Positions 30,287 through 40,742 are shown, numbered from the stretch's first letter. The stretch: DNA of 64,000 nucleotides from Blasia pusilla (GCA_050084515.1 CM114272.1:51522001-51586000), one strand, 5' to 3'. The notes: generated by a model from the sequence alone, not told the origin. A program made the numbers and translations.

Positions 30287-30511
30287 CTATGTACATTTGG
30301 GACACATCCATTGTCCCTGAAGAAGCCTAGTGAGAGGTGGCGTCAGACATGCCATATGCCAACCTCTCGAACATCCATCATAGACTAGCATCGTGGCCGC
30401 ACCACGACCAGAACCATACAACATACAACGCAAGCCTGTAGGAACTACTGCTGAGCTCGGATCTAATGTACCATAAATGTTAGGTAGGTGACATAGCGCA
30501 CAATTACACAC
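30287..30511 (-). pseudogene. MT2b PHD finger
   Basis: The segment contains LRCMLYGSG, MLVYDGCSRGWHMACLTPP and WMCPKC. Two zinc ligands are Tyr (CMLY, VYDG) where other copies have Cys, both explained by a G-to-A change (TGT to TAT); the rest of the C4HC3 pattern, including the final CPKC, is intact. Preceded by CALCHLPNI, the conserved pre-PHD block. Upstream, 30,512-30,724 contains the integrase-PHD linker with stops. Confidence 0.75.
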
Positions 30512-30724
30512 ATGGTCCTTTCATACCATACTATCACGTCCCTCCAGCAAGAGAACACCGGATGGCAAAACGTCACGCACTCTCAGGATAGTGCGCCCTG
30601 CAGTCACATCCAACGTCGTTGGTGCCGTTTGCTGCAAGTAGACAAAATCTGCCTGATGAAACCTCCGGATAGTTGGTCAATAACCACCATCCCGAATAGT
30701 CATATACCTCAACGTATCTTGATG

Positions 30725-31537
30725 CTACGCAATCGCCAAGTTCTCAAATGCCATGGGCATCACTCTCCGAAACAACTCAGCCCTCACAGAACATGCTCGC
30801 ATCCATACATCTTGGTCATCAAGGTCCAGCACCTCACCTGCATCTTGACGAATGGCCGTAGGTAAATTTGACTCTTGGCCATGAAGTAGCAAGTACGGTG
30901 AAAAAGACGCTAAGGATGCATGCTTGCTGAATCTGTATCCCATCGCCAACCATGGCAACTGGAGGTCCCAATCTCCTAGGTGACCTCTATGCAAGCCATA
31001 CTTGCGTAAACCCCTCTTCACCGTGTGCACAACTCTCTCCGCTAATCCATCCGCCTCGGGATGATCTCGCGAAGTCGTGCGGTGGTCGATCAGCGCCTGA
31101 TCACACAAGGCTCGGAACTCACCGCGAAACTCGGTACCTTGGTCTGTCAACACCTCAACTGGTGCGCCATAATGACTCAACACTCTATCAAGGAAGGCAT
31201 AAGCTACTCCCTCACTCGCTTTGTCAGGCAATGCAACCAACTCGATCCACTTCGAGAAGTGCTCGACCATCATCAACACATAACGACTGTGACGCTCCGT
31301 CATAGGCAAAGGTCCTGCAAAATCCAAACTCCATCTATATCCGAAGCCCATGATCGATAATGGATGCAATTGTGGAGTCGGAGCATTGAACGATGCTCGG
31401 ACCCGATCACATACCATGCACCTCGTAATAAACTGCTGAACGTCAGAGTGCATGCCTCGCCACCAATACTGAATCTGGAGCAAGCTATACGTCCGCTTCA
31501 CTCCAAAGTGACCCAACTCCTCGTGGGCATGCTGCAC
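30725..31537 (-). CDS. MT2b integrase, intact catalytic core
   Basis: A 270-residue open frame. Zinc-binding part: H5-x4-H10 and C40-x2-C43 (CMVC). Catalytic core: D72 in SLDFAGP, D132 in LTDQGTEF and E167 in EADGLAERVV, spacing D-x34-E, the DDE triad of retroviral-type integrases. It continues through LPWLAMGYRFSKHASLASFS to FENLAIA. The absence of tyrosine-recombinase motifs matters because the terminal repeats look like those of tyrosine-recombinase elements. The Met start is internal; the frame is closed upstream by a TAG at the end of the preceding segment. Confidence 0.9.
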   Translation of the reverse strand: MQHAHEELGHFGVKRTYSLLQIQYWWRGMHSDVQQFITRCMVCDRVRASFNAPTPQLHPLSIMGFGYRWSLDFAGPLPMTERHSRYVLMMVEHFSKWIELVALPDKASEGVAYAFLDRVLSHYGAPVEVLTDQGTEFRGEFRALCDQALIDHRTTSRDHPEADGLAERVVHTVKRGLRKYGLHRGHLGDWDLQLPWLAMGYRFSKHASLASFSPYLLLHGQESNLPTAIRQDAGEVLDLDDQDVWMRACSVRAELFRRVMPMAFENLAIA

Positions 31538-31549
31538 TAGTCGTGCTCT

Positions 31550-31828
31550 CTACGAAGGATGTGGCACTACGCGTACTCTACCATCCTCCCAAACCCTCAA
31601 AACATGTGTCCCCTCCCAACGGAACCGTGTGGCCCGTTGTAGGATCCGATCCCGCTCTCTAGCATCCACGGTGCTCGCAACGCTGCCAGTACGAAGGTAC
31701 TCCAAGACTACTCCTTCATCATGAATATCTTGGCCATTTGTCGTCTCCTCACTGGCCTTGGGATCCAAGGACTCTCCACTAGACCTCGCCATCAAAGTCT
31801 CCACATTCTGACTCTCCATAGCTAGCAT
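31550..31828 (-). pseudogene. MT2b RNase H-integrase connector
   Basis: A 92-residue segment without known domain, containing IHDEGVVLEYLRT and FRWEGTHVLRVWEDGRVRVV, colinear with MT1a residues 555-615. The second motif is the typical run-in to the gypsy integrase zinc finger. Confidence 0.65.
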
Positions 31829-31985
31829 GCCTAAATAGGCTCACGCGTGCCATCCTGGCAGTGACTCCTCATCACTCTCTCCATGCCATTGAGCTCCAGT
31901 TGCATCTTGCTGACTTGGGCATGGGTTACGACTCAACCCATCTACATCTTGGTTGAGCGTCCCAGGTCTATGTACCACCTGAAAA

Positions 31986-32339
31986 TCATACTTCTGCAAT
32001 CGACAGAGCCCATCTTGCAAGCTTCCTTGTAAGCTCGTCGAACTCCATCAACCACTTCAGTGGTTGATGATCAGTGATGATGGTAAAGGGGTTGCGAAAT
32101 AAGTAACATCTGAAATGCGCGACAGCCCACACCACAGCCAAACACTCATCCTCATACGAGTTGTACTTTGCCTCTGCAACGTTGTTCGATCGGCTAGCGT
32201 AAGCCACCACAAACTCTCTACCCTCATCATCATGCTGGGTGAGCACCGCTCCAAGCCCCAACATGCTCCAATCTGTGTGCAACTAGAAAGGACGCCCCTT
32301 GATCGGTCTCCTCAAGATGGGCGCGGACGTCAACCTGTC
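31986..32339 (-). pseudogene. MT2b RNase H
   Basis: HTDWSMLGLGAVLTQHDDEG, EDECLAVVWAVAHFRCYLF and FTIITDHQPLKWLME are the conserved RNase H blocks. A stop (TAG) just before HTDWS breaks the frame from the RT, and the end shifts frame after LARWAL. The Glu block reads SYEDECLAV instead of SYEGECLAV. Confidence 0.75.
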
Positions 32340-32540
32340 TTTGAGCAATTAAAATGCTTGCTCTTGCTCATTCCCCCAGTGCCACTCGTGATCCACCTTG
32401 GTCAGCAAGGTCAGCGGCTTCAAAATCGAACTGAAGCCCTTGACATACCGCCGATAGAAGTTCGCCAATCCCATGAATGCGCGAACACGGCTCATATCTG
32501 TAGGGCGTGGAATGCGTGAGATAGCCTCTACCTTTATCTG

Positions 32541-33250
32541 CTAAACATTAAGGCCCCCTGGATAAATCGTATGATCCAAGTACTCAATCTGGTCATGGAA
32601 GAACTTGCACTTGCCTGGATGTAGCTTCAGCCCATGTAATTGCAATCGTCGAAACACCTCCTCTAGATGTCGCTCATGCTCCTCAACCGTGGCGGTAAAG
32701 ACTATAATGTCATCAATATAACACCTAGAAAAATCCAGACCAGCCAAGATCCTATCCATAACCCTCTGAAACTCAGCCGGGGCATTCTTTAACCCAAATG
32801 GTAAGAACCACCACTAGTACAAAAAATTCTTTCCGTGAGGATTGATGCCCCAAAATCCCGTCTTCTACCCGTCCTCTAATCTGATATGCAGTTGATGGTA
32901 TCCGGCTCACAAATCTAATAAACTAAAGACCTTTGCGTGACCAATCGCATCAAAGATCTCCTCAAGGGTAGGCATGGCATACCTATCGGACTTCGTCTGC
33001 CGATTGATAGGTCGGTAATCCCCACACATCCGCCTATCCGTCCAGTTGCCATGCACATCCTTCTTGGCGGGCATGAGAGTGGCAGATGCATACTCCCCAT
33101 GTGACATCTCCACTAGTCCTGCTCCGACCAAGTTTTGGCTCCTACTCTGAAACAGAGCCCTCTCCATATCACTGTACGTATCGGAAGATCGGCGTATCAC
33201 TCGACAACTCAATGCGGATCTCGGGTCCCTTCAACCTACCCAAATCCTCC
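32541..33250 (-). pseudogene. MT2b reverse transcriptase
   Basis: The N part (33,212-32,907) has YASATLMPAKKDVHGNWTDR and FSLLDL of motif A; the C part (32,759-32,541) has FSRCYIDDIIVFTATVEEHE with the YIDD site and LHPGKCKFFHDQIEYLDH. Between them (32,760-32,906) frameshifts and a TAG interrupt. The region upstream to 33,580 is a linker from the methyltransferase, with no known domain. Confidence 0.8.
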
Positions 33251-33681
33251 ATGCTAAACGCAAAGTAGCTCCTATAACTCCTGAGGAACTGATGTATCCG
33301 GCACCGCTCTCCTCCTGTCAACTTAGGGCCCATTTCTGGCTACCAAGTCTCCATCGTGACTACGATAGGACTCTCCGGCGCGGGTATCGGTGGTTGCTAT
33401 GGTGCAACCTCGTCTCGAACAACAACACTCGGCCGTTCTCCTACAGCCAACTGCAAACTTTGATCTCCTCCACATGCAATGCCCGGAACCACGCTCGATG
33501 CTGTGGCTATCATCTCTTAGCGTACCTACAAAACATCCCAAGAAGTCCAAGGGTGTCTCTCCCGATCTCCCCTGGTGTGTAGATCTCCTCGGGTCTCGCC
33601 CCCAGCCATTGCCTCCACCGTCTCGGTAGGCATGGGGCTTACCAACGCAACCGCTATGATCTGTTGCAATCTCATACGACG

Positions 33682-34222
33682 CTACTCAGCCACTCCCAAG
33701 TTGAGAATCCATGTCAAGCAGTTTAGGTCCATCGCTTGACCCAAGACATGGCATCGTGATGCCGCTGACATTGACGGTACTGCCATTACTCCTGTGGGAA
33801 ATCCCATCGCTCGCTCTCTCTTGTCGGCGTTGGGATCCACCAACCGCTGAACCTGGTCATCCCAAACCAAGCCAGGACCGGCCTCCTTGTATGCATAAGA
33901 AGCGGAAAAACTCACAAACGTGGGCAAGGCTGCCCGCCGCCTGCCTACCCTGTTGACCACAGTCAACGATGGTCGATCATTGTGCCTCACTGCCTATGAT
34001 CAACAACTTGGATCCACAATGGAATTAACTAAAAAATGGGAGGGGCGCTCCACTCTTGCATACGCCCTCCGTAACATCGCATGGGGCACCAAGTTGGTCC
34101 ACCATAGACGCGCGCGATGGGCTCTAAAACCTACACTCGCCGCATCCAAGAATAGTGTTGGGCCAATCCAAGCATGCACCGGATGAGCACTCGTCACCAC
34201 CCGTGACTTGGAGTCTCCTAAG
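33682..34222 (-). pseudogene. MT2b methyltransferase, C-terminal half only
   Basis: Two segments keep ARLWWTNLVPH (motif VIII region), MRHNDRPSLTVVNRVGRRRA, ADKRERAMGF (motif IX) and CHVLGQAMDLNCLTWI (motif X). The sequence upstream jumps at about 34,222 from the protease end (DYWEES) directly into GDSKSRVV, a position just after motif VI. Roughly 0.86 kb coding the SAM-binding motif I, the catalytic PCQ and ENV is missing compared with MT2a. The domain cannot methylate DNA. Confidence 0.85.
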
Positions 34223-34600
34223 ACTCCTCCCAATAATCCAAGGAAAACCCCATCGGGTATAACACTACTCCAACAACCAAGACGTTGCAGGACTCTCCAT
34301 TAGTCACTATCGTCTTGGCTCGCACCACGGACTCATTTATAGGATGTCCCACGCGAATCCTCACCACAATCTCCTGTCGGGTGATATACTATAAGGTACT
34401 TGCTCTACCCAAGGATGTTTGTATCCGGAATGGACAACGCTCCACATCGGCACTCGTCAAGCCCAATCCTCTTAATGACGCTTTCCCCAACATCAAGGGT
34501 TGCGCTCTTGATCCAAGAAGACGCGTTGCGGACTAAAAGCTCTACCTCTAGGACTCACCAACTGGAAGACCTCTCCTTGGTAATCCAGCAACACAACATT
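34223..34600 (-). pseudogene. MT2b protease region
   Basis: The minus strand holds RVFLDQE at the place of the LLDSG active site (frameshifted), then the LMLGKA equivalent and the CDVLVGG segment in pieces. It is continuous across the point where MT2a has its 1.3-kb insertion, which defines that insertion. It ends abruptly at the deletion junction near 34,222. Confidence 0.6.
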
Positions 34601-35640
34601 AGGAGAAGCCATGGCACGCTCTATCGCGGGTTTAGCGGGCATCTCCGCCATCCTAGCAGCCGCAGCCTGCCATGAATCTGACGTGGACGGTCCGAGCATC
34701 CGCTCTAAGGGCAGGTCCATCACATCCTCTACAATCACCTCTGAACGTGATGCAGAAACTCCAACTCCACGCTCACATAGCGTAGCGGCCAGCCGAAAAG
34801 GCTCGGCGGGCGTACCTCCCAATGTCATAACATCAGAAGCAGAAAATAAAGGAGGGCGGTACACAATGGTGGCCGTCCCCAACAACGTGCTCGACACATG
34901 CCCCTCGTGAGCATCAACAATAGGAGTCGTTGCACTCGCTTCTCCCATCGCCCTCTGTGCCTACACACCAACAACATCACCAACTCTCCAAGAACTCTGA
35001 TCAGGACCCATTGATGGGGTCCTCATCGCCTCGGACAACGTGAAAGACTGAGGAAGCCTAGTCTGTTTCTTGGCTTCATCTCACTATGGATCCAACTCTA
35101 CGTCTGATCCACGGATCACAACTGCGGCTGCCTCAATTTGGGCAATCCCATACATCCAACCACAATCCTCCATATCTCTGGCTTCTCCATATGATGTCGA
35201 TGCCACGGATCCGGCATCGGGTAATCTCAATGCCATAGTGGCAATCTGCCCTTGAAGCTGATGTATCTAAGCAGCCATCCTAGTCTCACGTCCGGCGTCT
35301 CCCTTGGGACGTCTAGATGGTGGTGCTCTACCTCCTCCACGGGAAACTCCACCACCCTGTCAGGCAACTCCAGCTCCTCGTCCCCCAATGGGACCAACTG
35401 GTGCATGATCTGTAGGCCCACCCGGACCGGCTACTCACTTTGGTGCCCCCTCTGGCCCTCTCTGGCCCTCTGTCCGGACGTAACTCAGGATGTAAACTGA
35501 AACACCTGGCACGTGTATGACCATACCTCTGAAAATAGTCACACTGATAACCTCCTAGTGCAGCACCATCTCCTCCTCCATGCTGAGGCACACGTCCATG
35601 ACCCTGATGAGTGCAATCTTGCTGATGATGGCTCCATCAC
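34601..35640 (-). pseudogene. MT2b Gag tail, zinc knuckles and linker
   Basis: At about 35,640-35,610 a frame reads CWSCDGAHHQQDC, a C-x2-C-x3-H-x4-C knuckle like that of MT1a. A second, CDYFQRYGHTRARC (about 35,545-35,503), has Phe for its second Cys. An RGG-like Arg/Gly linker (about 35,340-35,480) follows. The segment 34,948-34,493 contains ASDVMTLGGTPAEPFRLAAT and leads to the protease. Confidence 0.6.
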
Positions 35641-36709
35641 ATGACCAACAAGTAATAGTAGGCGGCTGCTGCTGAGCCGCATATGAAGGTGTAGGTCTCT
35701 ATGGCACGGACTCCCGGTATCCTCCCTGAGCTCGTGGTGCCACAGTCGACCTTTCTTGGAGTCCATGTTGCTACACAGGTTGTGCAGCCAATCGTGACTG
35801 TTCTCGTCTAGAATCCATGGTGGCTACGCTCTCCTCCACCATGTTGCGCTCAATGTTCTCCGCGGTCCTAAAAACATCTCTCAACATAGGGGAGATGTTC
35901 ATAAGAAGCACCCCCTTCCGCACCCGTGTCCGCTTGGTCCGGTCTAGCATCGCGTACCATGACAGGATAGCCTAAGCCTCTGTTATCCCCTGAGTGATGT
36001 TGATCAACCGGTGCAAGCGAGTGTAAGCCTCACGCAAACTCTCACCCGAGTGCCTCTGGAAGTCATGGATGCTCCGCAACTTCTCCGTCTGTATCCCCTA
36101 GTAGCTCGCCCTCAACTTAACAAAGAACTCAACCACGGGGTTGAACCTGGGACGAACCCGACTAGACGGTGCAACTGCTCCCATGCAGTGACCCCTCTTA
36201 AAACATTACTAGTGGAAGACGAAGTAGCCTCTCCTGACTCCTCCTCCTCATTTGGGAACGGCTCCTTCCATGACACATAATGTGGATCATAGTAGAGCCT
36301 CCACGCCTTGATCTCACTTGCATATCTCTGAGAGAACTTATGGTAATCGCCCCCTCTAAATGCTAGAACATACCATTCCATGTTGTAAACGGGTTGAACT
36401 CTCTAGAGTTCCTGGCCAGCTGGGAATCGCACCAACTCCTAAACTCTGCTATAAAATCGTGCAACTCAATCATACCTACTGCACCTGAAAACCTACGCGG
36501 TCCTCTACCCTGGTCGTCCATCTGTACGCCAAACTAGTAGGACCACTCACAATATGTGGTGATGTGCTCAAAACTCCTCTACACCCTCCCCCTTGTCTGA
36601 CGATGACATAGAAGGAGAGGTGGTCCCTCACGTGGAGACTCTCGGAACCTCGCGCCATCCCGCGTAAAACCTCAAGACCTACTCTCGGGCTCACTACCTC
36701 GCCTCTCAA
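35641..36709 (-). pseudogene. MT2b Gag, capsid-like part
   Basis: Minus-strand pieces match MT2a Gag block by block: SGPTSLAYRWTTRVEDR with a frameshifted VGTIELHDFIAEF (36,520-36,430), WKEPFPNEEEESGEATSSS (about 36,270), and the FNPVVEFFVKLRASY to ESLREAYTRLHRLI region (36,150-36,000). Stops occur at CAG and CGA positions. Bases 35,767-35,990 are in other frames and include TRVRKGV and NIERNMVEESVAT. Confidence 0.6.
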
Positions 36710-38352
36710 AGTCCCGAACGGACGTCATGATGACCCTCGTACCCCTCTCACCCAATCACTCTCGCCTCGCGAGTAATCCCTCAATCACTCATTCCAAACA
36801 TGCGGCAACAAGCGACATGGTGTGGAAAATTGACCAAGCTATCATCTCATCAACAACCTACCCTCAACTCCGGATATCCCACACAGGTCTATGTCCCCTA
36901 AAACACATATATAAATGATGCTCTCAGCATCCACACAACCCAATATCCCCAAATAAACTATCCAAATCCCAGAATCTCTCACGCGTGCAGGGTAAAGGAC
37001 CAGAATGGGTAACATGAACACATTTCGATGTCGCTCCTTAGAAACTGCAAATCTTGACCCCAACTCAGTAGTGGAGACAACTCCTTCAATCAGCAGGTCA
37101 TACTCCTCCCGTACTGACGGTGCTCAAAACTCCTCGATAGACAATGCGGTTCCAGCGGAATGGTGCGGCGTTGCAGGCGGCATGGAACGGCTACGAATGG
37201 CAAGGCCCTCGGTGATGGGATGTGGCACTTGGAGGCATACCCTCCTCAATCAACAATAAACCCACACTCTGCTCCACAATGACGGAGCGGCTCCGCGATC
37301 GAGACGGTGCGGTGCGCCCACAAGCGATACGGGGCGGCAATCAGTGGCGCGTTGCGGCTACGGGCGTCATGGCACGATACTCGATCTTCGTCAAATGACT
37401 ACCAATCATAACATAACAACATAAAATCAAAACTCAAACACCATAACCGCAGGTCATCTGCCATCACTCGTTGATGATGAAACTGCGATGACAGTGGCGG
37501 CTAAAATAAAGTACGTGGTGGCGACGCAAGTCAGAGAATTAATGAACATCGTGGAAGACCCTCCTATCCGTAACGGCGGCAATGGCAACCAAAGGGTGGA
37601 CAACGGACGGTGGACCATTGACGGTGACGGTGGACCATTGACGGTTACGGTGGACCATTGAAGATGACGGTTGACCATTGATGGTGACGACCGACCGGTG
37701 ACGGTGATGGTTGACCGGTGATTGTGATGGTTGACCGGTGATGGTGACTGTTGACCATCGATGGCAGACCATTAACGGAGACTATGACGGAGACGGCCGC
37801 CGCCGGTGTGGCGGCTGGTTTAGGGTTTGAACAATTTAACCCAAAAAATCGCCTAGCAATGGTACTTTTGCAAGATTGACGATACATTTCTGCTCGCAAC
37901 TCTGAATTATGCATTGTTTGTTGCACAACGTGTAGAGCTTACGATCTACAACAACGTCAAAAAATATTTAAAATCGGACATTCCCGTAAAAATTGATGGG
38001 GATTGTCGTAAAGCCCAATGTCTCTTTCTCCTACACAAAATTTGGCAGCGCTTCCACGCTGATTTCTCCCAACGAAAATGTAAAACCTATAAACATACAA
38101 ATCAGAAAGCTACATGGTGCTCTCGATAGCACCGACATGGGGAAACCTGCCCCCATAATCAATCCCTATTAGAAATTGGGCAGCGCTTCCGTACGTCACT
38201 CTTCCACATAAAAAATCGGCAAATGCAAAGAACAATCAAAGCAGCCCTTGCTCCGGTGAGCATTCCCATGAGCCGCTAAATAGGGAAGACGATCCCCAAC
38301 CTGCAAAAATAGCGAGTGACCAGCGAGCTCCCCAATGAAGCTCTCACACTCT
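36710..38352 (-). other. MT2b leader, non-coding, with minisatellite
   Basis: Colinear with the MT2a leader. It contains the GGTCAACC-type minisatellite at about 37,600-37,770 (more copies than in MT2a), the GC-rich part at 37,130-37,390, and the acceptor-like TTTTTGCAG/GTTGGGGATCG at about 38,310-38,290 (minus). No conserved ORF. Confidence 0.5.
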
Positions 38353-38368
38353 CTCATTCTCTCTTTGT
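38353..38368 (-). promoter_or_regulatory. MT2b self-complementary primer-binding site
   Basis: Minus strand ACAAAGAGAGAATGAG directly follows block B and is complementary in all 16 positions to CTCATTCTCTCTTTGT inside block B (plus-strand position about 38,529-38,544), the presumed RNA 5' end. This is the best preserved instance of the pairing. Confidence 0.65.
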
Positions 38369-38882
38369 AAAGTAAGATCTAATCTCTCTCTACACCATCT
38401 CACACCATAGCTCTCAAAGGTGTGCACTCTCTCTCATGTCAAACCAAACCCACTCTCCTAATGAGAGGCTTGGGTTACACTCACAAGGCAAGGGACCATA
38501 GCTCCGTCGCCTTATGCCAAGAGGTTCAACAAAGAGAGAATGAGCTCTCAAGCTCCCTCTCTTTGAGGTATACCCCCTTCCCTCTCCCAAGCCCTTTCCA
38601 TGGTAACCTACTCTCCCAAGTCACCTCCTTGGCTCTTGACCTGATGTAGGAGGGCAAGGGCTATTTACCAAAAATAGAAAGTTGATCATATACTCAAAAT
38701 GATACTTATCTAAAATAGTAAGTTCCTCAATATGGCTCCAAATGAGTCGAAACGAAGGGGAAACCTGCTCTCTCAGGTTTCCCCGGGCCTCATCAAGTCA
38801 TCCTCAACTGCTAAGCCTCTCCTCCACTACTCACGAAGGTGCTTTACTAGATCTCACCGATCTATCCTAAAAGCCATGACAA
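38369..38882 (-). repeat. MT2b 5' terminal block B
   Basis: About 515 bp, the same length as the 3' copy at 29,450-29,964. It begins TGTCATGGCTTTTAGG at 38,882. No block A is present on the 5' side; MT2a sequence resumes directly at 38,883. Confidence 0.85.
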
Positions 38883-39044
38883 ACCTCTTGGCATGAGGCA
38901 GCGGAGCTATGGTCTTGCTTGCCTTGTGTGTGTAATCCAAGCCTCTCATTAGGAAAGTGGGTTTGGTTTGACATTGAGAGAGACATGTGAGAGTGCATAC
39001 ATGTGAGAACTATGGTGTTGTGAGAGAGATTGGATCTTATTTTA
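38883..39044 (+). repeat. MT2a 3' block B, second part
   Basis: Begins with AACC of the duplicated target and continues ...TCTTGGCATGAGG to GATCTTATTTTA. Together with 28,964-29,322 it restores a B block of about 517 bp, showing that MT2b inserted cleanly. Confidence 0.85.
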
Positions 39045-39171
39045 TTGGAGATATTTTGTTACTTCTTGTCTCGTTGTTTGGATGCCATGAGTTAGCATAA
39101 GATCGTGCGTGTTTACGTGTGTGTTCGATGTCAACGATGTATGTTGTGTAGCAATGTGTATGCGCACGACA
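39045..39171 (+). repeat. MT2a terminal block A
   Basis: 127 bp, TTGGAGATATTTTG to GCGCACGACA, ending at the TCTC duplication (39,172-39,175) and Helitron sequence. Confidence 0.85.
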
Positions 39172-39567
39172 TCTCCAATAGATTGGGTAACCATCTTCTA
39201 TCATTGTAGTGTTGGCTGCAAAAGCTTTAGGGTAGCCTTTTGTACACTTTTTAGTTTCATTGTCCATATAGAGAGCATTTGGATTTAATGGTCCACACGG
39301 CCCGTGAACCATTGAGTTAGCCACCGTAGAATAAAGCCTTGGATGAGTAGATAGATCAAGGATTTCTATTGAAATAATACCGTCGTAATCTGCAGTGATA
39401 CGTGGTTTATCCTCATGACCTGAAATAATAAGTACATGCACATGCGGAAGACCCCTCTTTTGGAATTCCACCACATGAATACACCCTACAACTAGCCCCA
39501 CTATTTTCTTGTTGATAAGAAGTCGTAACAATTCCTTCTTTTTCTTCTCAAAAACCCTGACCACCAA
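39172..39567 (-). pseudogene. Helitron-1 Rep with HUH motif
   Basis: The segment contains EFQKRGLPHVHVLII, the HUH motif (His-hydrophobic-His) of the rolling-circle Rep nuclease, then ITADYDGIISIEILDLSTHP, VANSMVHGPCGPLNPNALYM and CTKGYPKAF followed by DGYPIYWR. These are the conserved blocks of the Helitron_like_N domain (HGPCG, YPKxF, DGYPxYxRR). The HUH nuclease nicks the donor strand; catalytic Tyr lies downstream in intact proteins. The exon ends at the MT2a insertion. Confidence 0.85.
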
Positions 39568-40735
39568 ATTTGGTCGGTCTACAGCTGATCGATCAATAAA
39601 TTATGCAGATATAATCCCCTCCCACTTATGATTACATGTCAAGGTCAAGAATTAATCCAACTTCTCCATATGTCTCCCAATTGCCACTTCATCCTCATAT
39701 AATTGATGCATATGACGTGGACGTCCAGTAAAAGAAGAAGGTAAAATAATACGTCTCCCAAACCTTCGGCAGTCACTATCATGTGGATGCATGACATTAT
39801 TTACACCTTGATATAATTCAGCTCTCAACTCCTTCTGATTGAAGCGTACCCATGATAATCATTGCGTCTCTACGGTGGCATAAAGGTCAACCATATATTC
39901 TTGAGTAAGTCGACCAAACCGCAACAATCAATTATCATCTTCGACTCCAATTTTGCATTTGAAGTCAAAAACATGGAAATTGCAAGGCAGTAATATATTT
40001 CATCCTTCTTTCCTCAATAATATCACCATCAAATCTATCCTCATCCCTACAATCATCAAAAGGATTAGTATCTACCTCTTGCCCATGATTTTCCCTTTGG
40101 GGATGTTGTGATGTTGTATGGTCTTGGAATCTTCCACAAGATATTCTAGGATGCTAACCTACTTCACCATAGACAAATAAAAAAATAAAATGAAATACAA
40201 TGTGTGATTCATTGTGGTCGGATATACACCTCATTCCTCATCCATTTAGTCGTACTATTATATCACGATGTTCAACGTGCTCACTTCCATCCCCTAGTAA
40301 AAGAGCAACAACTTGAGAAGCAGATGGTAAGTTATAACCCTTGGAATCAAGACCTCTCTTACTTGCCTTTAGGATGATCGGCATATTAAGATTACTAGCC
40401 TCATATGCTATATGCCAAAAGATCTTGACATATGGATTGCATTTGTATAGCATCTCTTATAGCCCTTTCAAGATGTCTATACTAAGATCAGAACATCTAG
40501 ACATAAGTCTTCCACGATTCTCCAATTCATTTGCAGTATCATGAATGTAGAGTTGGGAAATTGGGGGTGTACCCCTATACCATGATGTAAGGGTCTAATA
40601 GAATGATAGATCCCACCTTAGATCCTAAAAAGTCCAACACCACCAACTTGTTTACTTACATGCACTCCAGTAGATGCTAGTTGAAGTGGAGAGCTGTAAA
40701 CTTAAGCATGAGTAAGAAAATGAAGATGTTTGTTG
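39568..40735 (-). pseudogene. Helitron-1 Rep N-terminal region, decayed
   Basis: Broken minus-strand coding with MPIILKASKRGLDSKGYNLP (about 40,386-40,327), ASQVVALLLGDGSEHVEHRD, and a GRRIILPSSFTGRPRHMHQL block near 39,770-39,700. All have better equivalents in Helitron-2 (52,220-52,987). Stops and frameshifts are frequent. Confidence 0.65.
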
Positions 40736-40742
40736 TCAAATT

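Larger units (their letters stand above)
29323..38882 (-). mobile_element. MT2b: methyltransferase-deleted sister element inserted in MT2a
   Basis: MT2b is 9,560 bp on the minus strand, from CATGACA at 38,882 to TGTCGTGCGC at 29,323. It sits in block B of MT2a; the interrupted sequence GTTGAACCTCTTGG is intact in other B copies, and AACT/AACC flank the insertion (one mismatch). It carries gag, protease, half a methyltransferase, RT, RNase H, integrase and a PHD finger, ending in A-B-A. Because it is inserted in MT2a it is the younger copy, and its integrase frame is the best preserved in the window. Confidence 0.9.
7420..39171 (+). mobile_element. MT2a: Ty3/gypsy-like retrotransposon with DNA methyltransferase, nested
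   Basis: MT2a begins TGTAACGTC at 7,420 and ends CGCACGACA at 39,171. The Helitron target TCTC is present just before and just after. Removing the three insertions inside it (10,731-21,600, 22,269-23,585, 29,323-38,882) leaves about 10.0 kb. Order: block B, a primer-site-like sequence, leader, gag, protease, C5 methyltransferase, RT, RNase H, integrase, PHD finger, inverted repeat and polypurine tract, then blocks A, B, A. All coding parts carry stops and frameshifts, many of them TAG or TGA where the sister copy has CAG or CGA, typical of methylated-cytosine decay. Confidence 0.85.
39172..40735 (-). mobile_element. Helitron-1, Rep portion
   Basis: Continuation of the Helitron split by MT2a. 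Reading right to left it carries the N-terminal Rep region (40,735-39,568) and the HUH motif with the Rep C part (39,567-39,172). At about 40,735 it adjoins the helicase part of a second Helitron copy (40,736 onward), so the upstream exons of Helitron-1 are missing; the same N-terminal stretch exists more completely in Helitron-2 at 53,100-53,290. Confidence 0.8.

Noticed and set aside
38368-39171. A single inverted-repeat (foldback) element at 38,370-39,171
   Set aside because: The inverted arrangement comes from the MT2b 5' block B lying next to the second part of the MT2a block B after nested insertion; the AACC duplication explains the joint.
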